Positions 32,125 through 42,641 of a stretch of 64,000 nucleotides of DNA are shown here, in pieces. Positions within the stretch are counted from its first letter, which is position 1. The number at the start of each line of letters is the position of its first letter. The stretch comes from Erwinia aphidicola. Its GTDB lineage: Bacteria > Pseudomonadota > Gammaproteobacteria > Enterobacterales > Enterobacteriaceae. The notes under the pieces are model-generated. The model had not been told where the DNA came from, searched no databases, and saw only the letters and a list, made by a program, of their open reading frames with translations. The position numbers and the translations under genes were made by a program. The stretch lies in contig NZ_JAMKCQ010000001.1 in assembly GCF_024169515.1 (NCBI RefSeq), positions 1,860,001 to 1,924,000 on the forward strand. The letters run 5' to 3'.

Positions 32125-33339
32125 ATGCAAGACAAAAGCATCAAAAAAATCGTACTGGCTTACTCCGGCGGTCTGGACACTTCGGCCATCATTCCATGGC
32201 TGAAAGAGAACTACGGCGGGTGTGAAGTGGTGGCGTTCGTGGCGGATATCGGTCAGGAACGTGGCGATCTGGAAGGCGTTGAGCAGAAAGCGTTACAGTC
32301 CGGTGCGTCAGAATGTCACGTGGTGGACCTGCGTGAAGAGTTCATCAGCGAGTACGTTTATCCGGTGCTGCAGACCGGTGCGCTGTATGAAGGCACTTAC
32401 CTGCTGGGGACGTCGATGGCGCGCCCAATCATTGCTAAAGCGCAGGTTGAGCTGGCGCTGAAAGTGGGGGCTGATGCCCTGTGCCACGGCGCAACCGGTA
32501 AAGGTAACGACCAGGTACGTTTCGAAACCACCTACACTGCGCTGGCTCCACAGCTGAAAGTGGTCGCGCCATGGCGTGAGTGGAACCTGCGTTCCCGTGA
32601 AGCGCTGCTGGACTATCTGAAAGAGCGTAATATCCCGACCACCGCGTCGCTGGAGAAAATCTACAGCCGTGACGAAAATGCGTGGCACATCTCTACCGAA
32701 GGCGGCGTGCTGGAAAGCCCGTGGAATGCCCCGAACAAAGATTGCTGGGTGTGGACCGTCGATCCGCTGGAAGCACCGGATCAGCCTGAGCAGGTTACCG
32801 TTTCCGTAGAGAAAGGCCGCGTGGTTGCCGTCAATGGTGAAGCGCTTAGCCCGTTCGGCTGCCTGGACAAACTGAATGCCATTGGTGCGCGTCACGGCGT
32901 GGGCCGTATCGACATCGTGGAAAACCGTCTGGTGGGCATCAAGTCCCGCGGCTGCTACGAAACGCCTGGCGGCACCATCATGGTTAACGCGCTGCGCGCG
33001 GTTGAGCAGCTGGTTCTGGACCGTGACAGCTTCAAATGGCGTGAGCAGCTGGGCCTGGAAATGTCCTATGTCGTTTATGACGGTCGCTGGTTCGCACCGC
33101 TGCGTAAATCCATTCAGGCTTCTGCCGCTGCACTGGCGGAAGATGTGAACGGCGAAGTGGTGCTGCAGCTGTACAAAGGCCAGGTGACCGCTATCCAGAA
33201 GAAATCGGCCAACAGCCTCTATTCTGAAGAGTTCGCCACCTTCGGCGAAGACGAAGTGTACGATCACCGTCACGCGGGCGGCTTTATCCGTCTGTTCTCG
33301 CTCTCTTCACGCATCCGCGCGCTGAACGAGAAGAAGTAA
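32125..33339 (+). CDS. argG: argininosuccinate synthase (short type)
   Basis: Condenses citrulline and aspartate with ATP. The 404-residue protein has the P-loop [18 protein letters not shown] (SGGLDTS at 14-20), [15 protein letters not shown] and [22 protein letters not shown]. It belongs to the roughly 400-residue type widespread in bacteria, clearly different from the 447-residue ArgG of E. coli K-12, whose gene is also unlinked to argBH. Here it sits 26 bases after argB in the arg operon, so it is probably under the same ArgR operator. Confidence 0.97.
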   Translation: MQDKSIKKIVLAYSGGLDTSAIIPWLKENYGGCEVVAFVADIGQERGDLEGVEQKALQSGASECHVVDLREEFISEYVYPVLQTGALYEGTYLLGTSMARPIIAKAQVELALKVGADALCHGATGKGNDQVRFETTYTALAPQLKVVAPWREWNLRSREALLDYLKERNIPTTASLEKIYSRDENAWHISTEGGVLESPWNAPNKDCWVWTVDPLEAPDQPEQVTVSVEKGRVVAVNGEALSPFGCLDKLNAIGARHGVGRIDIVENRLVGIKSRGCYETPGGTIMVNALRAVEQLVLDRDSFKWREQLGLEMSYVVYDGRWFAPLRKSIQASAAALAEDVNGEVVLQLYKGQVTAIQKKSANSLYSEEFATFGEDEVYDHRHAGGFIRLFSLSSRIRALNEKK

Positions 33340-33345
33340 TATTTC

Positions 33346-33399
33346 GGGCGAGGTAACTCGCCCCTACAGGCATTCGTAGGGGCGGCACATGTGCCGCCC
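33346..33399. repeat. REP/BIME-like doublet inside the arg operon
   Basis: GGGCGAG-GTAA-CTCGCCC followed by CTAC, then GTAG before GGGCGGCACATGTGCCGCCC. It fills most of the 90-base argG-argH gap, leaving room for the argH ribosome site (GAAGGGAG). It could act as a 3' stabiliser for argBG mRNA or dampen argH expression. Confidence 0.78.
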
Positions 33400-33429
33400 T
33401 TATTACATTATTTGAAGGGAGTACGCATC

Positions 33430-34803
33430 ATGGCACTTTGGGGTGGACGGTTTACGCAGGCTGCAGATCAACGTTTCAAGTTATTCAATGACTCACTGCG
33501 CTTCGACTATCGTCTGGCAGAGCAGGACATCACCGGTTCCGTTGCCTGGTCCAAAGCGCTGGTGACCGTCAATGTTTTAACCTCCGATGAGCAGCAGCAG
33601 CTGGAAGGCGCGCTGAATGTTCTTTTGGAAGAAGTGCGCGCGAATCCACAGCAGATTCTGGAAAGTGACGCCGAAGATATTCACAGCTGGGTGGAAGGCA
33701 AGCTGATCGACAAAGTCGGTTCGCTGGGCAAAAAGCTCCATACCGGCCGTAGCCGTAACGATCAGGTCGCGACCGACCTGAAACTGTGGTGTAAGGCGCA
33801 GGTCAGCGAGCTGCTGATCGCCACACGTCAGTTCCAGCAGGCGCTGATCGCCACCGCGGAAGCCAATCAGGACGCGGTGATGCCGGGTTATACCCACCTG
33901 CAGCGCGCCCAGCCGGTGACGTTTGCACACTGGTGCCTTGCCTATGTTGAGATGCTGGCGCGCGACGAAAGCCGCCTGCAGGACACGCTGAAGCGCCTTG
34001 ACGTCAGCCCGCTGGGCTGTGGCGCACTGGCAGGAACCGCCTATGAAATCGACCGCGAGCAGCTGGCCGGCTGGTTAGGCTTTGCCTCTGCCACCCGCAA
34101 CAGCCTTGATACCGTTTCTGACCGCGATCATGTGCTGGAGCTGCTGTCCGATGCGTCTATCGGTATGGTGCACCTGTCGCGCTTTGCCGAAGATCTGATC
34201 TTCTTCAATACCGGTGAGGCGGGCTTTGTTGAGCTGTCTGATAAAGTGACTTCCGGCTCTTCCCTGATGCCGCAGAAGAAAAACCCGGACGCGCTGGAGT
34301 TGATCCGTGGCAAAGTGGGCCGCGTACAGGGTGCCCTGACCGCGATGAGCATGACGCTGAAAGGCCTGCCGCTGGCGTACAACAAAGATATGCAGGAAGA
34401 CAAAGAAGGGCTGTTCGACGCGCTCGATACCTGGTCTGACTGTCTGCATATGGCGGCACTGGTGCTGGATGGCATTCAGGTGAAACGTCCGCGCTGCCAG
34501 GAAGCGGCCGAGCAGGGCTATGCTAACTCCACCGAGCTGGCGGATTATCTGGTCGCCAAAGGCGTACCGTTCCGTGAAGCGCACCATATTGTTGGTGAAA
34601 CCGTGGTGGAAGCGATCAAGCAGGGCGTGGCGCTGGAAGCACTGAAGTTATCTGATTTGCAGAAGTTCAGCAGCGTGATTGGCGAGGATGTTTACCCGAT
34701 CCTGTCGCTGCAATCCTGCCTCGACAAGCGTAATGCGCAAGGCGGCGTCTCACCGCATCAGGTATCGAAAGCGATTACCGCAGCGAAGCAGCGTCTGGCG
34801 TAA
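33430..34803 (+). CDS. argH: argininosuccinate lyase
   Basis: Cleaves argininosuccinate to arginine and fumarate, the last arginine step. The 457-residue fumarase-superfamily enzyme has the signature loop [15 protein letters not shown] holding the catalytic serine, [16 protein letters not shown] and [18 protein letters not shown]. Length equals E. coli ArgH. I chose ATG 33430 (MALWGGRF) behind a GAAGGGAG ribosome site; the upstream in-frame ATG at 33391 is inside the REP-like element. Confidence 0.98.
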   Translation: MALWGGRFTQAADQRFKLFNDSLRFDYRLAEQDITGSVAWSKALVTVNVLTSDEQQQLEGALNVLLEEVRANPQQILESDAEDIHSWVEGKLIDKVGSLGKKLHTGRSRNDQVATDLKLWCKAQVSELLIATRQFQQALIATAEANQDAVMPGYTHLQRAQPVTFAHWCLAYVEMLARDESRLQDTLKRLDVSPLGCGALAGTAYEIDREQLAGWLGFASATRNSLDTVSDRDHVLELLSDASIGMVHLSRFAEDLIFFNTGEAGFVELSDKVTSGSSLMPQKKNPDALELIRGKVGRVQGALTAMSMTLKGLPLAYNKDMQEDKEGLFDALDTWSDCLHMAALVLDGIQVKRPRCQEAAEQGYANSTELADYLVAKGVPFREAHHIVGETVVEAIKQGVALEALKLSDLQKFSSVIGEDVYPILSLQSCLDKRNAQGGVSPHQVSKAITAAKQRLA

Positions 34804-34812
34804 TCACGCTGT

Positions 34813-34873
34813 GGGTCGGCAAGTCCGACCCCAGGGTAAAGTTGTAGGGGATGGGCATACCCATCCCCTTTTT
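34813..34873. repeat. REP/BIME-like doublet acting as argH / prx terminator
   Basis: GGGTCGG-CAAG-TCCGACCC is followed by a degenerate linker; then TGTAG precedes GGGGATGGGCATACCCATCCCC, itself followed by TTTTT (34869-34873). The second stem plus T run makes a good intrinsic terminator for the arg operon. It lies between convergent argH and the Prx/Grx gene. Confidence 0.75.
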
Positions 34874-34876
34874 GTT

Positions 34877-35608
34877 TTACGCCGCGAAGAACTGCTCTAA
34901 ATCATCGCTGCCGCCGATGTGGCGCCCGCCGATAAACACCTGCGGCACGGTGGAGCGGCCGCTAACGGCACGCAGGCTGACGGTGGTCGCATCCTGGCCC
35001 AGCACGATCTCTTCAAACTGAATCCCACGGTCAATCAGCATCTGTTTTGCCTTGGCGCAGAACGGGCAGCCCGGCTTGCTGAACAGGGAAACGGACTCCT
35101 GCACCTTATATTCCGGCGCAACATAGCGCAGCATGGTATCCGCATCGGACACTTCAAACGGGTCGCCCGGCTTGTTTGGTTCGACAAACATTTTCTCTAC
35201 CACGCCGTTGCGCACCAGCATTGAGTAGCGCCATGAGCGCGGACCAAAGCCAAGGTCGGCTTTCTCAACCAGCATCTCCATACCGCGGGTGAAATCCCCG
35301 TTGCCATCGGGAATAAAGGTGATATTCCCGGCGCGCTGATCGGCTTTCCAGGCGTTCATCACAAAGGTGTCATTGACCGACACGCACAGGATGCTGTCCA
35401 CGCCATGTTTTTTGAACACGTCGGACAGCTCGTTATAGCGCGGCAGATGGCTGGAGGAGCAGGTTGGGGTAAATGCGCCCGGCAGTGAAAAGACGATCAC
35501 CGTTTTATCTTTAAACAGCTCATCAGTGGTGACGTCGACCCAGCTATCGCCCTGACGCGTGTGAAAAGTGACCTGCGGGATTGATTTACCTTCCTGACTT
35601 GCAAACAT
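34877..35608 (-). CDS. peroxiredoxin-glutaredoxin hybrid protein
   Basis: A 243-residue fusion. Residues 1-165 are a Prx5-type peroxiredoxin with peroxidatic C50 in [14 protein letters not shown]. Residues 170-243 are a glutaredoxin with the active site C181-P-F-C184 and TVPQVFIGG. Such hybrids (Haemophilus, Yersinia and others) reduce H2O2 and organic hydroperoxides with glutathione in one polypeptide. It is divergent from oxyR with OxyR-like half-sites between them, so induction by peroxide through OxyR is likely. In E. coli this slot encodes the small RNA OxyS. Confidence 0.95.
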   Translation of the reverse strand: MFASQEGKSIPQVTFHTRQGDSWVDVTTDELFKDKTVIVFSLPGAFTPTCSSSHLPRYNELSDVFKKHGVDSILCVSVNDTFVMNAWKADQRAGNITFIPDGNGDFTRGMEMLVEKADLGFGPRSWRYSMLVRNGVVEKMFVEPNKPGDPFEVSDADTMLRYVAPEYKVQESVSLFSKPGCPFCAKAKQMLIDRGIQFEEIVLGQDATTVSLRAVSGRSTVPQVFIGGRHIGGSDDLEQFFAA

Positions 35609-35677
35609 AAAAGACCTCTTAATAAACGGATAAGGCTGCTGTATTTCTGCAGGGGCACATTATTGTCATTCAGGCTT

Positions 35678-35713
35678 GATAGGGATAATCGTTGGTTGCT
35701 ATGCTATCTATCG
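35678..35713. promoter_or_regulatory. OxyR-like binding region between prx/grx and oxyR
   Basis: GATAGGGATAATCGTT and GCTATGCTATCTATCG contain the ATAG/CTAT elements of the OxyR consensus at roughly 10-base spacing, just upstream of oxyR. This is the expected place for autoregulation and divergent activation. Confidence 0.5.
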
Positions 35714-35743
35714 TCACGGGCTATCGTGGAATAGAGGATTGAG

Positions 35744-36664
35744 ATGAACATTCGTGATCTGGAGTATCTGGTTTCGCTGGCGGAACATCGCCATTTTCGC
35801 CGTGCCGCCGATGCCTGCCATGTCAGCCAGCCAACGCTGAGCGGGCAGATCCGCAAGCTGGAAGATGAGCTGGGCGTGATGCTGCTGGAGCGCACCAGCC
35901 GCAAAGTGTTATTCACCCAGGCCGGGCTGCTGCTGGTGGATCAGGCGCGTACCGTGCTGCGCGAAGTGAAAGTGCTGAAAGAGATGGCCAGCCAGCAGGG
36001 CGAGGCGATGTCCGGCCCGCTGCATATCGGCCTGATCCCAACTGTTGGCCCGTATCTGCTGCCGCAGATTATTCCTTCGCTGCATCGGACCTTCCCGAAG
36101 CTGGAGATGTATCTGCACGAAGCGCAGACTCAGCAGCTGCTGGCGCAGCTCGATAGCGGCAAGCTGGACTGTGCCATTCTGGCGCTGGTGAAAGAGTCGG
36201 AAGCGTTTATTGAAGTCCCGCTGTTTGACGAACCGATGAAGCTGGCAATCTATGCCGATCATCCATGGCATGAGCGCGATCGCGTGCCGATGTCGGATCT
36301 GGCCGGTGAGAAGCTGCTGATGCTGGAAGACGGACACTGTCTGCGCGATCAGGCGATGGGCTTCTGCTTCCAGGCGGGTGCCGATGAAGATACGCACTTC
36401 CGCGCAACCAGTCTGGAAACGCTGCGTAATATGGTGGCGGCAGGCAGCGGGATTACGCTGTTGCCATCGCTGGCGGTGCCTAAGGAGAGAGTACGCGATG
36501 GGGTGTGTTATCTCGACTGTTATAAGCCGGTTCCACAGCGCACCATCGCGTTAGTGTATCGCCCCGGTTCACCTCTGCGCGGCCGCTATGAGCAGCTGGC
36601 TGAGGCGATCCGTGAACATATGCAGGGCGTGATGAGCAGCGGCGCGTTAAAACAGGCGGTTTAA
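35744..36664 (+). CDS. oxyR: hydrogen peroxide sensor OxyR (LysR family)
   Basis: Activates peroxide-defence genes when oxidised. The 306-residue LysR protein has the N-terminal HTH ([32 protein letters not shown]) and the redox pair C199 and C208 in [16 protein letters not shown] at exactly the E. coli positions. Start ATG 35744 follows AGAGGATTGAG. Its last 18 bases overlap the 3' end of convergent sthA. Confidence 0.98.
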   Translation: MNIRDLEYLVSLAEHRHFRRAADACHVSQPTLSGQIRKLEDELGVMLLERTSRKVLFTQAGLLLVDQARTVLREVKVLKEMASQQGEAMSGPLHIGLIPTVGPYLLPQIIPSLHRTFPKLEMYLHEAQTQQLLAQLDSGKLDCAILALVKESEAFIEVPLFDEPMKLAIYADHPWHERDRVPMSDLAGEKLLMLEDGHCLRDQAMGFCFQAGADEDTHFRATSLETLRNMVAAGSGITLLPSLAVPKERVRDGVCYLDCYKPVPQRTIALVYRPGSPLRGRYEQLAEAIREHMQGVMSSGALKQAV

Positions 36665-38047
36665 GCCGTTTAGCGCCGCCACCCGGTAGGCTTCCGCCAT
36701 TGTCGGGTAGTTAAAGGTGGTATTCACGAAGTACTCAATCGTGTTGCCACCGTTTTTCTGCTCCATAATCGCCTGACCGATGTGAATGATCTCCGCAGCA
36801 CGCTCGCCGAAGCAGTGAATGCCGAGGATCTCTTTGGTCTCGCGGTGGAACAGGATTTTCAGGCTACCGACGTTCATGCCAACGATCTGCGCACGCGCCA
36901 GGTGTTTAAACTGCGCACGGCCCACTTCGTAAGGCACCTTCATCGCCGTCAGCTGCTGCTCGGTTTTACCAACGGAGCTGATTTCCGGGATGGTATAGAT
37001 ACCGGTTGGGATATCTTCAATCAGGTGTGCGGTCGCTTCACCTTTTACCATTGCCTGGGCAGCAATACGGCCCTGATCGTAGGCGGCAGACGCCAGGCTT
37101 GGGTAACCAATCACATCCCCCACCGCGTAGATATGCGGCTGCGCCGTCTGGTACATGCTGTTAACCTTCAACAGACCACGACCATCCGCCTCCAGACCGA
37201 CGTTTTCCAGCGACAGTGAGTCGGTGTTACCGGTACGGCCATTGGCGTAAAGCAGGCAGTCGGCTTTCAATTTTTTGCCGGATTTCAGATGCATAATCAC
37301 GCCATCTGCCACCCCTTCAATTTTCTCAAACTCTTCGTTATGACGAATAACGACGCCATTGTTCCAGAAGTGGTAGGAAAGCGAGTCTGACATTTCCTGA
37401 TCGAGGAACGCCAGCAGGCGGTCGCGGGTGTTGATCAGGTCAACCTTGACCGACAGGCCACGGAAAATTGACGCGTACTCACAGCCGATCACCCCGGCGC
37501 CATAGATAATCACATGGTCCGGTTCGTGGTGCAGGTTGAGGATAGAGTCGCTGTCGTAGATGCGTGGATGGGCAAAGTCGACATCCGGCGGATGATAAGG
37601 GCGTGAACCGCAGGCGATAACGAATTTGCTGGCGGTCAGGCGTTCAATCGTGCCGTCATGGCTTTCAACTTCGATGGTGTTGGCATCAACAAAACGTGCA
37701 TCACCCTGGAACAGCTCACAGTGATTACGCTCGTAGAAACCCTGACGCATGCGGGTTTGCTGGCTGATAACGTTTTCGGTGTGATTCAGAATGTCGGCAA
37801 AAGAAGAACGCAGAAGACGTGTGTGGTCGCTATACAGTGGGTTCTGGTTAAACTCGATAATGCGGCTGACGGCGTGGCGCAGCGCTTTCGAAGGGATGGT
37901 TCCCCAGTGTGTACACCCGCCGCCGATATTGTGGTAGCGCTCGATAACGGCAATGCGCGCTCCCTGTTTCACCAGCCCCATTGCGGCACCTTCACCGCCC
38001 GGACCGGAACCAATAACAATGGCGTCGTAATCATAAGACTGTTGCAT
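36647..38047 (-). CDS. sthA: soluble pyridine nucleotide transhydrogenase
   Basis: FAD enzyme that transfers hydride from NADPH to NAD+, lowering excess NADPH. The 466-residue protein has [13 protein letters not shown] for FAD and [15 protein letters not shown] for NAD(P). [16 protein letters not shown] has C45 but Thr at position 50, so the redox disulfide of related lipoamide dehydrogenases is absent, as in other SthA. Length and C-terminus ([16 protein letters not shown]) match E. coli. The 3' end overlaps oxyR by 18 bases. Confidence 0.98.
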   Translation of the reverse strand: MQQSYDYDAIVIGSGPGGEGAAMGLVKQGARIAVIERYHNIGGGCTHWGTIPSKALRHAVSRIIEFNQNPLYSDHTRLLRSSFADILNHTENVISQQTRMRQGFYERNHCELFQGDARFVDANTIEVESHDGTIERLTASKFVIACGSRPYHPPDVDFAHPRIYDSDSILNLHHEPDHVIIYGAGVIGCEYASIFRGLSVKVDLINTRDRLLAFLDQEMSDSLSYHFWNNGVVIRHNEEFEKIEGVADGVIMHLKSGKKLKADCLLYANGRTGNTDSLSLENVGLEADGRGLLKVNSMYQTAQPHIYAVGDVIGYPSLASAAYDQGRIAAQAMVKGEATAHLIEDIPTGIYTIPEISSVGKTEQQLTAMKVPYEVGRAQFKHLARAQIVGMNVGSLKILFHRETKEILGIHCFGERAAEIIHIGQAIMEQKNGGNTIEYFVNTTFNYPTMAEAYRVAALNGLNRLF

Positions 38048-38238
38048 ACCAATACGTCCTATTTCTTATACAATTTTACAACGAGATTCTAACATCTCAG
38101 CGCGCAGTTCCCAATTGTAACCGTATTTTTTGCCATCAATTGCCAAATTACAGGGTTAACAGGCGTTCACAAAGTTTGGCCCACTGTACGCTGAAATTTT
38201 TGCTATAGTGCCCCCTTGCAGGCAAAACAGGCACTAAT

Positions 38239-38880
38239 ATGGGCGTCAGAGCGCAGCAAAAAGAACGTACACGGCGTACACTTATCGAAGCGGCGTTTAG
38301 TCAATTAAGCGCCGAGCGGAGTTTCGCCAGCCTTAGCCTGAGGGAAGTTGCCCGCGAAGCCGGTATCGCCCCAACGTCATTTTATCGTCACTTTCGTGAT
38401 GTAGATGAATTAGGGCTGACCATGGTGGATGAGAGCGGCCTGATGCTGCGTCAGTTGATGCGCCAGGCGCGTCAGCGTATTGCCAAAGGTGGCAGCGTGA
38501 TCCGCACTTCCGTCTCCACCTTTATGGAATTTATCGGCGATAACCCAAATGCCTTTCGCCTGTTACTGCGTGAACGTTCAGGAACCTCCGCTGCATTTCG
38601 TGCTGCGGTGGCGCGTGAAATTCAGCACTTTATCGCCGAACTGGCCGACTATCTGGAAATAGAAAACCGCATGCCGCGCAGCTTTACTGAAGCGCAGGCG
38701 GAAGCGATGGTCATTATTGTGTTTAATGCCGGTGCGGAAGCGCTGGATATTGACGCTGAACAGCGCCGCCAGCTGGAAGAACGACTGGTGCTGCAGCTGC
38801 GGATGATCTCGAAAGGGGCGTACTACTGGTATCGTCGTGAACAGGAGAGGCTGGCGGTGACGCTGGAATCCAAAGACTAA
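38239..38880 (+). CDS. fabR: TetR-family repressor of unsaturated fatty acid synthesis FabR
   Basis: Represses fabA and fabB, sensing the saturated/unsaturated acyl balance. The 213-residue protein has a TetR HTH ([31 protein letters not shown], residues about 10-50, then [17 protein letters not shown]) and is nearly identical to E. coli FabR through residue 190. A TGTACGCT half-site at 38185-38192 resembles half of the FabR operator, so autoregulation is possible but only a half-site is seen. yijD follows 12 bases later, as in E. coli. Confidence 0.96.
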   Translation: MGVRAQQKERTRRTLIEAAFSQLSAERSFASLSLREVAREAGIAPTSFYRHFRDVDELGLTMVDESGLMLRQLMRQARQRIAKGGSVIRTSVSTFMEFIGDNPNAFRLLLRERSGTSAAFRAAVAREIQHFIAELADYLEIENRMPRSFTEAQAEAMVIIVFNAGAEALDIDAEQRRQLEERLVLQLRMISKGAYYWYRREQERLAVTLESKD

Positions 38881-38892
38881 AAGGGTGGTGAC

Positions 38893-39246
38893 ATGAATTT
38901 AGCTACGAGCCGGGACAAGGGAACGCTACTGCTGACCTTTATTGCCGGGCTTTCACTCAACGGTTCATTTTCGGTACTGTTCAGTTCACTGGTACCATTT
39001 TCTATCTTCCCGCTCATCACGCTGTGCCTTGCTGCCTGGTGCCTGCATCAGCGCTATCTGAACCGTGCAATGCCGGACGGGATGCCTTCGCTGGCCGCTG
39101 CGTTTTTCCTGCTTGGTATTCTGCTGTATAGCGCAATGGTGCGGGCGGAATACCCTGATATCGGTTCGAATTTTGTGCCGACCGTGCTGATGGTGGTAGT
39201 GGTGTTCTGGATCGCGATGAAGTGGCGAGCACGTAAAGTTAGCTGA
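38893..39246 (+). CDS. yijD: inner-membrane protein YijD (DUF1422)
   Basis: A 117-residue protein of unknown function with about four hydrophobic segments. [17 protein letters not shown] and [19 protein letters not shown] match E. coli YijD, as does [13 protein letters not shown]. It is co-transcribed with fabR (12-base gap) and convergent with trmA. A GGGCGAC/GTCGCCC hairpin lies in between at 39256-39273. Confidence 0.93.
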   Translation: MNLATSRDKGTLLLTFIAGLSLNGSFSVLFSSLVPFSIFPLITLCLAAWCLHQRYLNRAMPDGMPSLAAAFFLLGILLYSAMVRAEYPDIGSNFVPTVLMVVVVFWIAMKWRARKVS

Positions 39247-39255
39247 ATACAGCCG

Positions 39256-39273
39256 GGCGACAGGCGTCGCCCG
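39256..39273. terminator. hairpin between convergent yijD and trmA
   Basis: GGGCGAC-AGGC-GTCGCCC sits in the 38-base gap between the two stops. It has no long T run, so it may work in both directions weakly. Confidence 0.5.
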
Positions 39274-39284
39274 ACAATCATTTA

Positions 39285-40385
39285 TCAGCGGCGAGTCAAT
39301 AGCACGCCGCACTCCATATGATGGGTATACGGGAACTGGTCGAACAGCGCCAGGCGCGTCACCTCATGCGTAGCCGACAGCGTGGCGAGGTTATCACACA
39401 GCGTCTGCGGGTTGCAGGAGATATACAGGATGCGTGGATAAGCCTGCACCATCTTCACCGTTTCCTCATCCAGACCGCTGCGCGGTGGGTCGACGAAGAT
39501 GGTTTCGCACTCGTAGCTGGTCAGATCGATCCCTTCCAACCTTCTGAAGCTCCTTTCGCCGTTCATCGCCTGGGTAAACTCTTCTGCCGCCATGCGAATG
39601 ATCTGCACGTTATCGATCTGGTTCACCGCGATATTGTACTGCGCAGAGGCGACGGAAGGCTTGGCGATCTCGGTCGCCAGCACCCGACGGAAGTTGCGCG
39701 CCAGCGCCAGTGAGAAGTTGCCATTGCCGCAGTACAGCTCCAGCAGGTCACCGCTTGAATTGCGCGTGGTATCCAGCGCCCACTCCAGCATCTGCACATT
39801 CATTGCCGCATTCGGCTGAGTGAAGCTGTTCTCCACCTGGCGGTAGATCATCTCGCGCCCGTCGATAGTCAGACGCTCGTCGACATAGTCGCGGTCGAGG
39901 CAGATTTTAGTCTTGGTGGCGCGGCCAATCAGATGCAGATCAAACCCTTCGGCACGCAGCGCGTCGCGCAGAGCGCTGGCGGCCTGCTGCCACTCTTCAT
40001 CCAGTTTGCGGTGATACAGCAGGGAGACCACGATCTGGCCGCTGACCGTTGACAGATAGTCAATCTGGAACAGCTTAAAGCGCAGAACGTGCTGCTCTCG
40101 GGCAGCGGCAATCAGGCGCGGCATCAGGCGGTTAATCAGCTCGCTGGCTGCCGGGAAGCTGTCGACGCGGATGCGATCGCGCGTCTCCTGATCGAAAATG
40201 ATGTGGTAGAGGTCATCACCGTCATGCCAGACGCGGAATTCGGCGCGCATCCGATAGTGGCTCACCGGTGAACGGAAGACTTCGACCTCGGGAGCGTTAA
40301 ACACGGACATCATCGACGTCAGACGTGTCACTTTCTCGGCGAGTTGGTCATCGTATTGTTCAATAGGCAGCTGTTCGGGCGTCAT
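39285..40385 (-). CDS. trmA: tRNA (uracil-5-)-methyltransferase TrmA
   Basis: SAM-dependent enzyme that makes T54 in the tRNA T-loop (and U341 in tmRNA). The 366-residue protein has the SAM-binding [16 protein letters not shown], the DPPRSGLD motif and the catalytic cysteine in [11 protein letters not shown] near residue 324. Start ATG 40385 matches E. coli; the open frame extends 25 codons upstream without homology. Divergent from btuB. Confidence 0.97.
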   Translation of the reverse strand: MTPEQLPIEQYDDQLAEKVTRLTSMMSVFNAPEVEVFRSPVSHYRMRAEFRVWHDGDDLYHIIFDQETRDRIRVDSFPAASELINRLMPRLIAAAREQHVLRFKLFQIDYLSTVSGQIVVSLLYHRKLDEEWQQAASALRDALRAEGFDLHLIGRATKTKICLDRDYVDERLTIDGREMIYRQVENSFTQPNAAMNVQMLEWALDTTRNSSGDLLELYCGNGNFSLALARNFRRVLATEIAKPSVASAQYNIAVNQIDNVQIIRMAAEEFTQAMNGERSFRRLEGIDLTSYECETIFVDPPRSGLDEETVKMVQAYPRILYISCNPQTLCDNLATLSATHEVTRLALFDQFPYTHHMECGVLLTRR

Positions 40386-40514
40386 GGTTATTCCTGAATA
40401 TTTGGCGGTGATAGCCGGGCGATTGTAGGGATTCTTTAACTCATGTCCAGTATTGTGCAAAAATCGTCATTTATGGATGTCTGGATATCTGGATTTCTAA
40501 TTTTATTGAACTTA

Positions 40515-40751
40515 AACTGCGGCTCCGGCCTCCCCGCGAGTTAAAAGGGAATCCAGTGCAAATCTGGAGCTGACGCGCAGCGGTAAAGAATGTCGTGACA
40601 ATAGCGTAACGCAGACACTGTCTCAGGACGGGAAGTCATTGCCACCTAACGATTCTGAGCCCGAAGACCTGCCGGGTTAACGTCGCATTTCTTACGATCA
40701 TCGCGTGCTATCGATCGTATGCCTGCGGCATCCTGCACTTCTATTGGATGC
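40515..40751 (+). promoter_or_regulatory. cobalamin (B12) riboswitch of btuB
   Basis: The leader contains TTAAAAGGGAATCCAGTGCA, AATCTGGAGCTGACGCGCAG followed by CGGTAA, and the strongly conserved AGCCCGAAGACCTGCC. All three are nearly identical to the E. coli btuB riboswitch. Downstream GCATCC (40728-40733) pairs with GGATGC (40746-40751) immediately before the btuB ATG, a stem that can hide the ribosome site. Adenosylcobalamin binding should block translation of btuB. The surrounding trmA-btuB gap (40386-40757) holds no gene. Confidence 0.95.
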
Positions 40752-40757
40752 TTGGTC

Positions 40758-42641
40758 ATGATAACAACAAAAAACACGCTGCTGGCGTTTAGCGCTACGG
40801 CGATTTCCCTCTGGGCGCAAAACGGCTTTGCACAAGTCAGTAATGAAGAGACGCAGGTGGTGACAGCGAATCGTTTTGCACAACCCGTCTCTTCCGTGCT
40901 GGCACCCACGACGGTCGTCATAAAAGAGCAGATCGACCGCTGGCAGTCGAAAACGCTGACGGATGTGATGCGCCGCTTGCCCGGCGTCAATATCGCTCAG
41001 AACGGCGGAATGGGCCAGCAAAGCTCGCTGTTTATCCGCGGAACCAACTCTAACCACGTGCTGGTGCTGATTGATGGTATTCGCCTGAATCAGGCGGGCA
41101 TTAGCGGTGCGTCCGATCTCAGCCAGATCCCGGTTTCTCTGGTTCAGCGCATTGAATATGTGCGCGGGGCGCGCTCAGCCGTCTATGGCTCTGACGCGAT
41201 TGGTGGCGTGATTAACATCATTACCGGACGTGATAAGCCGGGTACCACGCTGAACGCCGGTATCGGTTCAAATGGCTATCAGTCCTATGACGGTTCCACG
41301 CAGCAGCGCCTGGGGGAAAATACCCTGGTGACGCTGGCCGGCAGCTACACCTATACCAAAGGCTACGATGTGGTGGCTGGATACCCGAATGCATTCGGTG
41401 ACCCTGCCCAGCCGGATCGCGATGGCTTTATGAGTAAATCCCTGTACGGGAACGTGGAGCATCAGTTTAATGATGAGTTCAGCGGATTTTTCCGTGGTTA
41501 TGGCTTTGACAACCGCTCTGACTATGATGGTTCACTGGTCTACGACAGTTCCTCCTTCGCTTTATTGGGCATGCCGGATACCCGCCAGCTCTATAGCCAA
41601 AGCTGGGATACCGGGCTGCGTTTCAACCGCGGGATTTACTCCTCACAGCTGATTGCCAGCTACAGCCACACGAAAGATCTCAACTTTGACCCGTCAAAAG
41701 GGCGCTATGGCCCGGCCTCGACGTTAGATGATGTGCAGCAATACAACTTGCAGTGGGGTAATACGCTGGCGGCCGGTTATGGTACGGTTAGCGGCGGCGT
41801 TGACTGGCAGAAGCAGACATCAGAACCTGGCACTAATTATGTTGCGGCGGGCCAGGAGCAGCGTAACACCGGCATCTACGCCACCACACAGCAGAAACTG
41901 GGTAGCGTGACGCTGGAAGGCGCGGTGCGCGGCGATGACAATAATGCTTTTGGCTGGCATAACACCTGGCAGAGCAGCGCGGCCTGGGAGTTTGTCGATG
42001 GCTACAGCGTGTTTGCTTCCTACGGTACTGCTTTTAAGGCTCCTAACCTCAATCAGGTTTACAGCGAAAGCTACGGTAATCGCGATCTGCAGCCTGAGAA
42101 AAGCAAGCAGTGGGAAGGGGGCTTTGAAGGGTTAACCGGGCCGGTAAACTGGCGTTTTTCCGGCTATCGTAACGATATCGATGATTTGATCGATTTCGAT
42201 TCCACCTCGCATTACAGCAATATTAAGAAAGCGCGTATTAAAGGTGTGGAGGCGACGGCGTCCTTTGATACCGGTCCACTGGCGCATACCCTATCTTACG
42301 ACTATCTTGACCCGCGTAATGCCGTGACCAATGAAGTGCTGGCGCGCCGTGCTAAACAGCAGGTTAAATATCAGCTGGACTGGGCCGTGGCGGAGTTTGA
42401 CTGGTCCCTGAGCTATCAGTATCTCGGTCAGCGCTATGATACCGACTACAGCGTTTATCCAAGCCCGCGTGTAAAAATGGGCGGCGTAAGCCTGTGGGAT
42501 CTTGCAGTTTCGTATCCGGTCACATCCCATCTCACCGTTCGTGGTAGAATTGCCAACCTGTTCGATAAAGATTACGAGACAGCGTATGGTTATGAAACCC
42601 CTGGACGGGAATACTACCTCAGCGGCAGCTACAACTTCTAA
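40758..42641 (+). CDS. btuB: outer-membrane vitamin B12 receptor BtuB
   Basis: TonB-dependent 22-strand barrel importing cobalamins. The 627-residue precursor has a signal peptide to about residue 25 ([11 protein letters not shown]), the TonB box ETQVVTA (31-37), the plug domain with [16 protein letters not shown] and [20 protein letters not shown], and a C-terminal beta strand ending [12 protein letters not shown] start at ATG 40758, directly after the riboswitch stem. It is 13 residues longer than E. coli BtuB, mainly in surface loops, which are also the most divergent part. Overlaps murI by 56 bases. Confidence 0.96.
   Translation: MITTKNTLLAFSATAISLWAQNGFAQVSNEETQVVTANRFAQPVSSVLAPTTVVIKEQIDRWQSKTLTDVMRRLPGVNIAQNGGMGQQSSLFIRGTNSNHVLVLIDGIRLNQAGISGASDLSQIPVSLVQRIEYVRGARSAVYGSDAIGGVINIITGRDKPGTTLNAGIGSNGYQSYDGSTQQRLGENTLVTLAGSYTYTKGYDVVAGYPNAFGDPAQPDRDGFMSKSLYGNVEHQFNDEFSGFFRGYGFDNRSDYDGSLVYDSSSFALLGMPDTRQLYSQSWDTGLRFNRGIYSSQLIASYSHTKDLNFDPSKGRYGPASTLDDVQQYNLQWGNTLAAGYGTVSGGVDWQKQTSEPGTNYVAAGQEQRNTGIYATTQQKLGSVTLEGAVRGDDNNAFGWHNTWQSSAAWEFVDGYSVFASYGTAFKAPNLNQVYSESYGNRDLQPEKSKQWEGGFEGLTGPVNWRFSGYRNDIDDLIDFDSTSHYSNIKKARIKGVEATASFDTGPLAHTLSYDYLDPRNAVTNEVLARRAKQQVKYQLDWAVAEFDWSLSYQYLGQRYDTDYSVYPSPRVKMGGVSLWDLAVSYPVTSHLTVRGRIANLFDKDYETAYGYETPGREYYLSGSYNF

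Noticed and set aside
32308..33273. Reverse-strand open frame (321 codons) opposite argG
   Set aside because: Antisense shadow of a highly conserved gene, no ribosome site, no domain.
36647..36664. 18-base overlap of oxyR and sthA as a sign of frameshift
   Set aside because: Both proteins have full length and normal C-termini; it is a simple convergent overlap, like yiiR/fpr (10 bases) and ilvA/ilvY (4 bases).
42502..42585. Longer MurI starting inside btuB at 42502
   Set aside because: The E. coli-equivalent start with its ribosome-site context aligns to ATG 42586; the extra residues are btuB codons read in another frame.
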